In this document: piece by piece, positions 33,295 to 41,047 of the stretch
Numbering within the stretch: position 1 is the stretch's first letter
Layout: each line of letters starts with the position of its first letter
Assembly: GCF_009877425.1 (NCBI RefSeq)
Contig: NZ_WXEY01000004.1
Span: forward strand, 186,001-250,000
From: Heliomicrobium undosum
GTDB taxonomy: Bacteria; Bacillota; Desulfitobacteriia; Heliobacteriales; Heliobacteriaceae
Reading direction: 5' to 3'
DNA: 64,000 bases
Made by a program: the position numbers and the translations under genes
The notes under the pieces: generated by a model
Told to the model about the DNA's origin: nothing
Seen by the model: the letters and a program-made list of their open reading frames with translations, nothing else
Databases searched by the model: none

Positions 33295-34632
33295 ATGTTC
33301 ATTTTCGCAGTCGGACTGAACCACAAATCGGCGCCTGTGGAGGTCCGTGAAAAGCTCTCCTTTACTGAAGCGCAAATCTCAGAAGCACTAACCCAATTGG
33401 AAGGCATGACCGGCATCGAAGGCTGCTGCATCCTCGCCACCTGCAACCGGACAGAGATTTACGGCGCATGCACCGATATGGAAGCAGGATTGGCGGCGGT
33501 CAAACGGTTTGTCATCGAACGGGGCCGCTTGCAGCCCTCCGATTTTGCCAATTATTTTTACGTACATACGCTGTACGACGCCATCCGGCATCTCTTCCGC
33601 GTCGCCTCGGGCCTTGACTCGATGGTGCTCGGCGAGACGCAGATCCTGGGCCAGGTGCGCACAGCCTACCAGCGGGCTTGCAACGAGCGGGCCAGCAACG
33701 GGATCATCAACACCCTGTTCCAGCAGGCCATCACTGTCGGCAAACGAGTGCGTTCGGAGACCGGGATCGACCAGCACCCCGTATCCATCTCCTATACAGC
33801 CGTCGAACTGGCGGAACAGGTCTTCGGCGGCCTTGCTGGCCGGTCAGCCATGGTGCTGGGCGCCGGCAAGATGAGCGTCCTCACCTTGAAGCATCTCGTC
33901 GCCCAAGGCGTGGAGAAGATCATCATCGCCAACCGCTCCGTCGAGAAGGCGGAAGAACTGGCCCAAAGCTGCGGCGGCGAGGCCATCCCCTTCCACCAGG
34001 TCCATGAGCGGATGGAAGAGGCGGACATCGTCATCTCCTGCACAGCGGCCACCCACTATGTCATTCGCCGGCCCATGATGGAAGAGGTCATGGAGAAGCG
34101 GGGCGGCAAGCCCGTGTTTCTCATCGATATCGCTGTGCCGCGCGACATCGATCCCGAGGTCGATCAGGTATCCGGTGTGCATCTGTACGACATCGACGAC
34201 CTGCAACATGTCATCGACCGCAATCTAGAGGAACGGCGCAAGGCGGCTATCGAGGCGGAGGAGATCATCGAAAGCGAGATCACCCAATTCTTGCGCTGGC
34301 TGAACTCCCTCTTCGTCATCCCCACCATCGTCTCGCTGAAGCAAAAGGGCAACCAGATCCGGGAAAAAGAACTGGACCGAGCCTTGAGCAAGCTGAAGCA
34401 CCTGTCAGAAAAGGAAAAGAAACTCGTCGGCTCCCTGGCCAGTTCCATCGTCAATCAATTGCTTCACGACCCGATTACCCAACTGCGGCACTACGCCGCT
34501 ACGCCCGAAGGTCACCTCTACTCGGAAATTCTGCAAAACCTCTTCTGCCTTGATGTGCCCGGACAGCGCCAGAAACACGCTGCGCCCCGGTTGCATGTGG
34601 TGGAGACGGCCCGGCAAAATCACGCCGGCTAG
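33295..34632 (+). CDS. hemA: glutamyl-tRNA reductase
   Basis: HemA reduces Glu-tRNA to glutamate-1-semialdehyde with NADPH, the first committed step to all tetrapyrroles in bacteria using the C5 path. The 445-residue protein has the catalytic Cys in CCILATCNRTEIYG (near residue 50), LGETQILGQVR, the NADPH loop MVLGAGKMS (residues ~184-192), and a C-terminal dimerisation helix region. Length is standard. The ATG follows GAGGGTGGTGCC. It heads the photosynthesis cluster, apart from the rest of the hem genes, which are not in this window. It has its own promoter-like site. Confidence 0.97.
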   Translation: MFIFAVGLNHKSAPVEVREKLSFTEAQISEALTQLEGMTGIEGCCILATCNRTEIYGACTDMEAGLAAVKRFVIERGRLQPSDFANYFYVHTLYDAIRHLFRVASGLDSMVLGETQILGQVRTAYQRACNERASNGIINTLFQQAITVGKRVRSETGIDQHPVSISYTAVELAEQVFGGLAGRSAMVLGAGKMSVLTLKHLVAQGVEKIIIANRSVEKAEELAQSCGGEAIPFHQVHERMEEADIVISCTAATHYVIRRPMMEEVMEKRGGKPVFLIDIAVPRDIDPEVDQVSGVHLYDIDDLQHVIDRNLEERRKAAIEAEEIIESEITQFLRWLNSLFVIPTIVSLKQKGNQIREKELDRALSKLKHLSEKEKKLVGSLASSIVNQLLHDPITQLRHYAATPEGHLYSEILQNLFCLDVPGQRQKHAAPRLHVVETARQNHAG

Positions 34633-34648
34633 AGTGGCGATAAGGGCA

Positions 34649-34677
34649 TTGACTCCTTGAATTATATTGGCTATTAT
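34649..34677 (+). promoter_or_regulatory. distal sigma-A promoter upstream of petJ
   Basis: TTGACT and TATTAT are separated by 17 bases, 17 bases after the hemA stop codon. A transcript from here would carry a ~150-base leader before petJ. Confidence 0.65.
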
Positions 34678-34752
34678 TTTTAACAAATGTTTATTAAAAG
34701 ATATACAAAGCATATCTGAAAAATGGCTGAAAAATCGGGGATTTTTGCCGAA

Positions 34753-34772
34753 AACGCCCAAATTCGGGCGTT
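34753..34772 (+). other. hairpin in the petJ leader, between two promoters
   Basis: AACGCCC pairs with GGGCGTT around a 6-base loop. It has no T-tract and its right arm overlaps the -35 of the proximal promoter by two bases. Confidence 0.45.
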
Positions 34773-34799
34773 GAGGATAATGAACAGGTTCTTTACAAT
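34771..34799 (+). promoter_or_regulatory. proximal sigma-A promoter of petJ
   Basis: TTGAGG and TACAAT are separated by 17 bases; the petJ start codon is 38 bases beyond the -10 with AAGGAGGTG between. Confidence 0.65.
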
Positions 34800-34837
34800 G
34801 AAACTGGTGTTGTATTCAGCAAGGAGGTGAAAACACA

Positions 34838-35254
34838 ATGAAAAACTTCAAGCTTATCGGCATCGCGGCCATCCTGGGTGTCAGCATGGTTGCCCTGACT
34901 GCCTGCAGCAGCAGCCCCAGCAAGCCTGCTGAAGCTCCGAAGCCCGCTCCGGCTGTTGAGCAAAAAGCTGAAACCAAGGCTCCCGAAGCGAAGCCCGCTA
35001 CTGCCAGCGCTGACGCCAAAGCCCTCTACACCGGCAAAGGCGCCTGCATCACCTGCCACAAGCTGGGCACGGAAGGCGCTCTGGAAGTCGGCCCCAACCT
35101 GGATAAGGTCGGCGGCAAGTACAACGAAGAGAAGATCTACAAGATCCTGGTGAACCCCGTTGGCGAAGGTCTGCAAGCGACCATGCCCGCGGCCACCACT
35201 CTCTCTGACGACGAGAAGAAGGCTGTTGCCAAGTTCCTGGCCGAACGGAAATAA
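34838..35254 (+). CDS. petJ: lipid-anchored cytochrome c553, electron donor to the reaction centre
   Basis: This 138-residue monoheme cytochrome c carries electrons from the cytochrome bc complex to P800 of the reaction centre. The lipobox LTAC (Cys23) replaces a soluble signal peptide; heliobacteria have no periplasm and tether the protein by lipid. An Ala/Pro/Lys-rich linker (residues ~24-60) gives it reach. The heme site is CITCH (residues 70-74) and the distal Met is probably M116 in LQATMPAA. AAGGAGGTG precedes the ATG. Two promoters lie upstream and a terminator follows, so it is transcribed apart from petC. Confidence 0.96.
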   Translation: MKNFKLIGIAAILGVSMVALTACSSSPSKPAEAPKPAPAVEQKAETKAPEAKPATASADAKALYTGKGACITCHKLGTEGALEVGPNLDKVGGKYNEEKIYKILVNPVGEGLQATMPAATTLSDDEKKAVAKFLAERK

Positions 35255-35292
35255 TGTATTTTTCATTCGAGGGACAGGGTACATAGTGGTGA

Positions 35293-35317
35293 AGAGCTCC
35301 GTAAGGGGCTCTTTTTT
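35293..35317 (+). terminator. intrinsic terminator of petJ
   Basis: AGAGCTCC pairs with GGGGCTCT (one T-G) around GTAA, followed by six T. Confidence 0.9.
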
Positions 35318-35378
35318 GTGCGGTCTATCACGTATACGTAGTACTTTTGTTCATGCTCTATACAGGGAAAAAGGAACG

Positions 35379-35387
35379 TGTTATTAT
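35379..35387 (+). promoter_or_regulatory. possible extended -10 promoter of the petC operon
   Basis: TGTTATTAT is an extended -10; the -35 is weak. The roughly 310-base gap between the petJ terminator and the first small gene holds no other credible gene. It includes an inverted repeat (AACGGGCGTTCCCGT read on the reverse strand) and a CCGGC/GCCGG hairpin near 35600, so the long leader may be structured. Confidence 0.3.
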
Positions 35388-35631
35388 ACTTTAGCGGGAA
35401 ATGTATCACTGGTTGACGGGAACGCCCGTTTCCAGAACCGTCGGCCCTGTCCCACTCCTTATCCGCCGGAATGATCCCAGTTGAGACGACGTAATGTACA
35501 AGCAGAACGCTGGTTCAGAGGGGAGGGAGCGATGTGAGCCGTCATTTTTGTCGGTCTATAGGGACAAGGTCGGGAAAAAGGTTACACAAGGATCCGCCGG
35601 CAACAGCCGGTAATGTTAAGGGGGGGTATTT

Positions 35632-35850
35632 TTGAAAGCGCCGGATTACAAAGCAGGGTCGCTTAACCTGATCGTGTTGGCCCTGGTCGCGGTTGCGCTG
35701 CTTTTTCTCATGGTGAAGAAATGGTCCGTCGGCGATTACAATGGTGCTGCCGTTTACATAGGCCTGTTGTTCGTCGATTTCGGGGCGGCCCTCTACTCGT
35801 TCCGTGTGGCCGTCTTTGACGGCACCGGATATAAGGAGGTAAAAGACTGA
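35632..35850 (+). CDS. small two-segment membrane protein at the head of the petCBD operon
   Basis: The 72-residue product has two hydrophobic segments, LNLIVLALVAVALLFLMV (residues ~12-29) and a weaker VYIGLLFVDFGAALYSFRVAV (residues ~41-61). A short lysine-rich tail follows. I know no assigned function. It starts with TTG at 35632 after AAGGGGGG, and its stop codon overlaps the petC ATG by one base (TGATG), so the two are translationally coupled. Size, topology and coupling would suit a small subunit or assembly factor of the cytochrome bc complex, like the small Pet subunits of cyanobacteria. That is inference. Confidence 0.75.
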   Translation: MKAPDYKAGSLNLIVLALVAVALLFLMVKKWSVGDYNGAAVYIGLLFVDFGAALYSFRVAVFDGTGYKEVKD

Positions 35851-36299
35851 TGGATTCGAACGTTTCCAGGAGGAAATTCCTCGGCGGTATCATCGCCATC
35901 CCCACTCTGGCCGCTCTGGGCGCTCCCTTGGCCGCTGTCGGTCAGTACGTCTATCCTCCCGACTCCCTGTTGCAGCCGCCGGCGCCGAAGAAGATCGGCA
36001 CCCTGGCCGACCTGAAGCCGATGGAGGCGCTGCGCTTCGATTACAACGATATCCCCTGCATGGCCATCAAGGTCAAGGATCAGGTCATCGCCTACACCCT
36101 GAAGTGCACCCACCTCGGTTGTACGGTCGACGTGCCCAAAGGCAGCCTGGAAGGCAAAAAGCTGATCTGCCCCTGCCACGGCGGGGAATTCGACCCTGAA
36201 GGAACCAACGTAGGCGGACCGCCGCCGAAGCCGCTTGTCCGTCTCGCTGTGGAAGTCAAGGAAAACGGCGATATCATTGTCAAAGAGGGGGCTGCGTAA
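35850..36299 (+). CDS. petC: Rieske iron-sulfur protein of the cytochrome bc complex
   Basis: PetC passes electrons from menaquinol to the cytochrome c. The 149-residue protein begins SRRKFLGG, a twin-arginine-type signal anchor, followed by one membrane segment. The [2Fe-2S] cluster is held by box I CTHLGC (C86, H88) and box II CPCHGG (C107, H110), with C91 and C109 placed for the disulfide. A final GGPPPKPLVRL proline loop is conserved. The ATG overlaps the stop of the preceding small gene; petB starts three bases after petC ends. Confidence 0.97.
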   Translation: MDSNVSRRKFLGGIIAIPTLAALGAPLAAVGQYVYPPDSLLQPPAPKKIGTLADLKPMEALRFDYNDIPCMAIKVKDQVIAYTLKCTHLGCTVDVPKGSLEGKKLICPCHGGEFDPEGTNVGGPPPKPLVRLAVEVKENGDIIVKEGAA

Positions 36300-36302
36300 C
36301 GA

Positions 36303-36944
36303 ATGAATTGGTTGGAAGAACGCTTGCCTGGCATCGGCCACATCGCCAAGGACATCGCCGAACACCCCGTCCCCTCCCATACGTTGAACATATTTTACTG
36401 CCTCGGCGGCTTGACGCTGCTCTGCTTTATTGTCCAGTGTCTCACCGGAATTTTTCTCGCTTTTTATTATAAGCCGACGCCGGAAGCGGCTTTTGCCAGC
36501 GTTCAGATGATCACCAACGAAGTCCGCTTCGGTTCTGTCATCCGCTCCATGCATCACTGGTCCTGCCAATTGATGATCCTGCTCGTCTTCCTGCACATGC
36601 TGCGCGTCTACTACACAGGCGCCTTCAAAAAGCCGCGGGAACTCAACTGGGTCGCCGGCTGCTTCCTGCTGGTGCTGAGCCTTGGTTTGGCCTTCACGGG
36701 CTACCTGCTGCCCTATGAGCAACTGTCCTACTGGGCTTCTGTCATCGGCGCTGAAACGGCGAACACCCTGCCTGTCATCGGTCCTACCTTGAAGATCATG
36801 ATGCAGGGCGGCATCAAGGTTACGGCCGAGATGCTCAGCCGGTTCTACGTGCTCCATGTCATGATCCTGCCCGCCGTCACCATCGGCTTCTTGGTTGCGC
36901 ACTTTATCATGATCCGGGTCCAGGGCATCTCGGATCCGATGTAA
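36303..36944 (+). CDS. petB: cytochrome b6
   Basis: The 213-residue integral membrane protein has four helices. Heme bH and bL ligands are visible as H84/H85 with H98, and H185 with H200. The 14 residues between H185 and H200 are typical of b6 rather than bc1 cytochrome b. C33 in NIFYCLGG matches the Cys that holds the extra heme ci/cn in b6f complexes. It ends with the stop seven bases before AAGGAGGTC of petD. The split into petB and petD is the b6f-type arrangement. Confidence 0.97.
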   Translation: MNWLEERLPGIGHIAKDIAEHPVPSHTLNIFYCLGGLTLLCFIVQCLTGIFLAFYYKPTPEAAFASVQMITNEVRFGSVIRSMHHWSCQLMILLVFLHMLRVYYTGAFKKPRELNWVAGCFLLVLSLGLAFTGYLLPYEQLSYWASVIGAETANTLPVIGPTLKIMMQGGIKVTAEMLSRFYVLHVMILPAVTIGFLVAHFIMIRVQGISDPM

Positions 36945-36959
36945 AAGGAGGTCGCCCCT

Positions 36960-37361
36960 ATGGATAACCAGAAGAAACGGTTTACCGTTCCTTTTATGCC
37001 GGTTCACATCACCACAGAAGCGGCCCTGGCAATGGCTTTTGTGGGTGTCCTGTTCATCCTCTCGGGCGTGCTCCCGAAAGAGATGGCCGAACCGGCCGAC
37101 AAGCTCGTCACCCCGATCGGCTTAAAGCCGGAGTGGTACTACCTCTGGGCCTACGTCATCCTGGAGCAGGTCCCCAACAAACTGATGGGCATCGTTATCC
37201 CCGGCCTGATGGTCCTGGCGCTCTTCCTTGTCCCCTGGCTGGAACGAGGCAAGGAGCGTCACCCGGCAAAGCGCCCCATCGGCGTGGCCGTCTTCACAGT
37301 CATGATGATCGTCGTCGCCATCCTGACCTATATGGGGGCTACCCTGCAAATCGGCGGCTAG
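36960..37361 (+). CDS. petD: cytochrome b6f-type subunit IV
   Basis: The 133-residue protein has three membrane helices and the quinol-oxidation-site PEWY motif (in GLKPEWYYLWAYV, residues ~56-60). It corresponds to the C-terminal part of bc1 cytochrome b. RBS AAGGAGGTCGCC lies just upstream. It completes the PetBD core and lies between petB and the diheme cytochrome gene in one operon. Confidence 0.96.
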   Translation: MDNQKKRFTVPFMPVHITTEAALAMAFVGVLFILSGVLPKEMAEPADKLVTPIGLKPEWYYLWAYVILEQVPNKLMGIVIPGLMVLALFLVPWLERGKERHPAKRPIGVAVFTVMMIVVAILTYMGATLQIGG

Positions 37362-37405
37362 CGCGGATGGGACAGGCATTTCGATAAGGACAAGGGGGAG
37401 ACAAA

Positions 37406-38113
37406 TTGGGAACCCGTAAATTAGTCATGTTCGGCTCCACGGGCCTTCTCCTGGCTGGCATCCTGCTGGCGCCATCCTGGCAAGCCCAAGGGGAACTGGT
37501 GCGGGGCCATGAGTTGTATAAAACCCATTGCGCCTCCTGTCACGGTGAAGACGGGAAAGGCGTCCAGGGTGTCAAAGCGGCAACCCTGAACAACGAAGGT
37601 TTTTTGAAAGTGGCCTCTGATGACTACCTGCTGAAGTCGATCCGCTTGGGCCGTCCCAGCTTGGCCACCAATGCCATGCCGCACTTCGACGCCAGCAAAC
37701 TGCCTGATGAAAAGGTCAACCTGATCATCAAGAATATGCGTTCATGGCATCCGGAGATTTCAGCGCCTGTGGAAACGGGAGAGAAGGTTGCCGGCGATCC
37801 TGTCAAGGGTGAAGCCTTCTACAAGGCTGCCTGCGCCGCTTGTCACGGTCAAAAAGGCGAGGGCGGCATCGGCGCTGCGTTGCTCGATCCCGGTTATCTA
37901 AACGCTGCTTCTGACGAATTCATCCTGCATTCTATCACGGCGGGACGCCCCGGCACGAACATGCCGCCTTATCCCGATTCGCCCGATATTCGCAATGTTG
38001 TCGCTTTTTTGCGCAGCAAGCAGGTCCCTTACGACCCGGCGGCGAAGAAAGAAGCAGAGAAGGGCGAGTCGAAAGACAAAGCCGCTGCTGATGGCGAAAA
38101 GAGCAAGAATTAA
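37406..38113 (+). CDS. diheme cytochrome c subunit of the bc complex
   Basis: The 235-residue protein has an N-terminal hydrophobic anchor (residues ~8-26) and two class I cytochrome c domains. Heme motifs are CASCH (residues 42-46) and CAACH (143-147). Met ligands are probably in NAMPHF (residue 91) and GTNMPPYP. In heliobacteria this fused diheme c replaces cytochrome f/c1 in the complex, which fits its place after petD. A charged Lys/Glu tail ends the protein. The start is TTG at 37406 behind AAGGGGGAG. The two domains look like an internal duplication. Confidence 0.95.
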   Translation: MGTRKLVMFGSTGLLLAGILLAPSWQAQGELVRGHELYKTHCASCHGEDGKGVQGVKAATLNNEGFLKVASDDYLLKSIRLGRPSLATNAMPHFDASKLPDEKVNLIIKNMRSWHPEISAPVETGEKVAGDPVKGEAFYKAACAACHGQKGEGGIGAALLDPGYLNAASDEFILHSITAGRPGTNMPPYPDSPDIRNVVAFLRSKQVPYDPAAKKEAEKGESKDKAAADGEKSKN

Positions 38114-38182
38114 TCACTCCGTGTTTCCGTATTCATGACAGCATGAGACAGGCATAAATGACACCTATTGGAGGGAATGTCG

Positions 38183-38440
38183 ATGAGGAAGACAGTAATG
38201 CTGCTATGGCAATGGCGACATCTGGTCTTCCTCTTATTTTTTGCTGTCATTGCCACCTTTTTTCTGGATCTCGCCTTGACGGTCATCCGGCGCAGTCTCG
38301 CCGGCGACCCGGCGAGCCTCTGGGTTGTGTTCTTCGCCTTCTTCGGTCTGGCGACCGGCGGCTACGGTTTCATCCGGTTCGTTTACCGCCATGACAAAAA
38401 AACGGGCCGTGTCAAAAAAGAGATTAAGTGGCTTGAGTAA
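38183..38440 (+). CDS. small two-segment membrane protein
   Basis: The 85-residue product has two hydrophobic helices: HLVFLLFFAVIATFFLDLAL (residues ~14-33) and LWVVFFAFFGLATGGYGFI. A basic C-terminal tail (HDKKTGRVKKEIKWLE) is probably cytosolic by the positive-inside rule. I do not recognise it. The ATG at 38183 has GGAGGG at good spacing; an ATG at 38177 is too close. It lies between the diheme cytochrome gene and tspO and may be cotranscribed with either, so a link to the electron-transport complex or to tetrapyrrole handling is possible but unproven. Confidence 0.75.
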   Translation: MRKTVMLLWQWRHLVFLLFFAVIATFFLDLALTVIRRSLAGDPASLWVVFFAFFGLATGGYGFIRFVYRHDKKTGRVKKEIKWLE

Positions 38441-38558
38441 TCGGCGAGGAGGGTTTGCCATACACAACCGCAGCTATGAAAAAGCGCTAATCTCCTCTGA
38501 TTTGAACGGCGCGGTAGGGGCGGGAACGAGGCCGGAGCGATGGAGGACTGCCACGAAC

Positions 38559-39029
38559 ATGGCGATGGATGCGCTTCGGCTCGTCGTGAGCATCGCCGTC
38601 TGCCAGATCGCAAGCCTGATCGGCGCAAAATACACCATTCAGTCAATCATCTGGTATGCGGGACTGGCCAAGCCAGCGTTTAATCCTGCCAACGACGCCT
38701 TCTATCCCGTCTGGACGCTCCTCTACACCCTGATGGGCATCTCTCTTTTTCTCATCTGGCGTCAGCCGGATCAGAAGGATAAGCGATTCGCCCTTGGCTT
38801 TTTTTTCGCCCAATTGGTCTTGAACATCATGTGGTCGTGGGTCTTTTTCGAACTTCAAGCGCCGTTTGTTGCCTTTATCGAGATCATCCTCTTGGAGGCC
38901 GCTGTTTTGGCGACAGCCTTCTACTTTTATCGACTTTCGAAGTGGGCAGGAATCCTGATGATTCCCTATTTTTTTCGTGTCGGTTACGAGGCGGTGCTGA
39001 ATTATTTTATCTGGATCATGAATCCCTAA
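38559..39029 (+). CDS. tspO: TspO/MBR-family tryptophan-rich membrane protein
   Basis: The 156-residue protein has five membrane helices and TspO motifs: WYAGLAKPAFNPANDAFYPVWTLLYTLMG (read in two parts), then FFAQLVLNIMWSWVFFELQ, which matches the conserved QLxLNxxWSxxFF. TspO binds porphyrins and in Rhodobacter modulates photosynthesis gene expression and tetrapyrrole levels. Position beside bchJ suits that role. The ATG at 38559 gives the family's normal length; GGAGG lies 12 bases upstream. A near-perfect site GAGGAGGG at 38446 is followed six bases later by ATA in the same frame, so a longer form with a non-standard start is possible. Confidence 0.93.
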   Translation: MAMDALRLVVSIAVCQIASLIGAKYTIQSIIWYAGLAKPAFNPANDAFYPVWTLLYTLMGISLFLIWRQPDQKDKRFALGFFFAQLVLNIMWSWVFFELQAPFVAFIEIILLEAAVLATAFYFYRLSKWAGILMIPYFFRVGYEAVLNYFIWIMNP

Positions 39030-39095
39030 AGGTTGCACAAGGATTCTTGAGGAATCTAAGTATAAGATTTTTGAGGAGTTTGCGAATGCAAAAGG

Positions 39096-39124
39096 TTGAT
39101 CGATGTTGGATTATGCTGTATAAT
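39096..39124 (+). promoter_or_regulatory. sigma-A promoter of bchJ
   Basis: TTGATC and TATAAT (perfect -10) are separated by 17 bases. Transcription should begin near 39131, about 40 bases before bchJ. Confidence 0.8.
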
Positions 39125-39150
39125 TCAACCACAAACGCCTGTGTTCGGCG

Positions 39151-39171
39151 ACTCCTCTTTTTTTGAGGGGT
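39151..39171 (+). promoter_or_regulatory. hairpin covering the bchJ ribosome binding site and start
   Basis: ACTCCTC at 39151-39157 pairs with GAGGGGT at 39165-39171 (one T-G) across a loop of seven T. The right arm is the only Shine-Dalgarno-like sequence and touches the GTG start. Pairing would block initiation, so it could regulate translation. Confidence 0.5.
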
Positions 39172-39781
39172 GGACGACATCGCAACCAATACATACGGAA
39201 AAATCGGCCCCAATTCGATCATCCAGACCGTTGCGGCCTTGAAAGAACGCTACGGAGAAGGCAAAACGGCGGAATTTTTGGTCAAAGTCGGACGGAGTGA
39301 CTTGACACAAAAACTCCCCGCAGAGATGGTGGACGAGCAGGAGTTCAACGACTTGGTTCGTTCCATTCAGGCCGGCTTCGGCAATCAGGAGTTAACGCAG
39401 TTGCTGCGACGTTCCGGGGAACTGACGGCCGCCTACCTCCTGAAACATCGCATACCCGTTCCGATTCAGTGGATCCTGCGGATTCTCCCGGTTCGCTCCG
39501 GTCTCAAGATGCTCCTCTCGGCGATAGAGAAAAACGCCTGGACCTTTGTGGGCACCGGTAGTTACCGTTTCACGATCGAAAATCATCCGAAGATCACGAT
39601 CGAACGCTGCGTCTCCTGTCGCGGCATGTCAGCGGACGAACCGATCTGCGCTTTTTACGAGGGCACATTTCAAACGCTGATACGCACCCTTGTTGATCAA
39701 AAGGCAACCGTCAAAGAGACATCATGCAGCGCTAACGGCGCATCAGCTTGCATATACGAGGTTCGATTGGGCACCGAATAA
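39170..39781 (+). CDS. bchJ: V4R-domain protein BchJ, bacteriochlorophyll synthesis
   Basis: BchJ was first described as a 4-vinyl (divinyl) reductase; later work in other phototrophs assigns the main reductase to BciA/BciB, and BchJ may act as a carrier or helper. The 203-residue protein has the V4R domain in its C-terminal half, with C-containing motifs ERCVSCRG, EPICAFYEG and TSCSANGASACIYE that resemble a metal or ligand pocket. Start choice is odd: GTG at 39170 touches the AGGGG, while an in-frame ATC at 39179 has ideal spacing; no ATG is available upstream. It has its own promoter and is followed by bchG. Confidence 0.9.
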   Translation: MDDIATNTYGKIGPNSIIQTVAALKERYGEGKTAEFLVKVGRSDLTQKLPAEMVDEQEFNDLVRSIQAGFGNQELTQLLRRSGELTAAYLLKHRIPVPIQWILRILPVRSGLKMLLSAIEKNAWTFVGTGSYRFTIENHPKITIERCVSCRGMSADEPICAFYEGTFQTLIRTLVDQKATVKETSCSANGASACIYEVRLGTE

Positions 39782-39888
39782 AGCGGATAATGCCCACAAC
39801 AGAGACATAGAGAGAGAAGTTTTTCAATACATATACAGATGATAAGACCCGTTAGGCTCCCGAAAAAGAGAAGAGTGGGTGTGCCGAG

Positions 39889-40812
39889 ATGAGTGTCGAC
39901 ATCAATCGCCAAAGCCAGAGTCCGACCACAGCCCCTTCGCAGGAGCCGATCTCCATCTGGCGGGTACGCCTTCAACTGACGAAACCCTTAACCTGGATTG
40001 GCCCCGTTTGGTCTGTCGGTTGTGGCGTCGTTGGCGCCGCCGGTGCAGATCTGAGCGTTGACACCTTCCTGCGAAGCCTGTTGTTGATGGTTGTCATCGG
40101 TCCCTTGGTCCTGGGCATGGGCCAATCGATCAACGACTACTATGATGCCGACGTGGATGCCATCAACGAGCCTGACCGCCCCTGTGCTCGCTTTCCAGAG
40201 TTGTTCAAGCGACTTGCCTTGACCAACGTGGCGGTTCTCTCCGCTGCGGCCCTGGCGGTATCGTATATCGCTTTTCGCATCGAGATTTTCTTGTTGGTTC
40301 TCGCCGGTCTGCTTATCGCTTACATATACAGCGCGCCGCCGTTGCGGTTGAAGCAAAACGGATGGTTCGGAAATACGGCCTGCGCGCTCACCTACGTGAC
40401 CCTGCCCTGGATCGCCGGCAATTACCTCTTTGACAGCGTAACGACGGAACAGACGATAGTCGCCTTTATCTACGCCATCGGTTCCCACGGATTTATGACC
40501 ATGAACGACTTTAAGAGCGTCGAGGGCGATAAGGCCTGCGGGTTGCGTTCGATGGTCGTCATGTACGGCGTCGAAGGCGGCGTCAAGATTGCCTTGAACA
40601 TGCTCATGGCCTCGCAACTCCTGGTGGCGCTCTATATCGCCGCCCAGGGACACTACATCGGCAGCGCCGTACTCGGCGCGCTGTTGCTGGCCCAATTGCC
40701 ATTTCAACCGAAGTTGAAAAGAGACCCCAAGCGGTTGGCCCCCTGGTACAACGCCACAGCAAACAGCTTTTTCATTCTCTCTATGATGGCTGCGGCGTTT
40801 ACCCTTAAATAA
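39889..40812 (+). CDS. bchG: bacteriochlorophyll synthase (tail-attaching prenyltransferase)
   Basis: BchG esterifies bacteriochlorophyllide g with an isoprenoid alcohol, farnesol in heliobacteria. The 307-residue UbiA-family membrane protein has about eight helices. The polyprenyl-diphosphate site is NDYYDADVDAINEPDRP (residues ~83-99), and a second site is MTMNDFKSVEGDKACGL. The ATG at 39889 has GTGGGTGTGCCGAG upstream, a weak site. It follows bchJ by about 107 bases and precedes the pshA leader. Confidence 0.96.
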   Translation: MSVDINRQSQSPTTAPSQEPISIWRVRLQLTKPLTWIGPVWSVGCGVVGAAGADLSVDTFLRSLLLMVVIGPLVLGMGQSINDYYDADVDAINEPDRPCARFPELFKRLALTNVAVLSAAALAVSYIAFRIEIFLLVLAGLLIAYIYSAPPLRLKQNGWFGNTACALTYVTLPWIAGNYLFDSVTTEQTIVAFIYAIGSHGFMTMNDFKSVEGDKACGLRSMVVMYGVEGGVKIALNMLMASQLLVALYIAAQGHYIGSAVLGALLLAQLPFQPKLKRDPKRLAPWYNATANSFFILSMMAAAFTLK

Positions 40813-41047
40813 TGGGACATCATCGACTGGGCATCATCGCGGTGAACGCAAGGGGGACAAAGTCTGCCGTCTATGGCAGGCGAAAAAGAGGAGGTGGGAA
40901 GGGGACAGAGATCCATCGGACGGGGTGCCGCGGAAGGTTTCCAAATGGGGATACGGCCATAATACAATCTTTTACTTCGCCAGCCCGGGGAACCGTCTGC
41001 TGACCTGCACCCAACATTCTAAAAAATCTGAAAAGGAGGTCGTTTTG

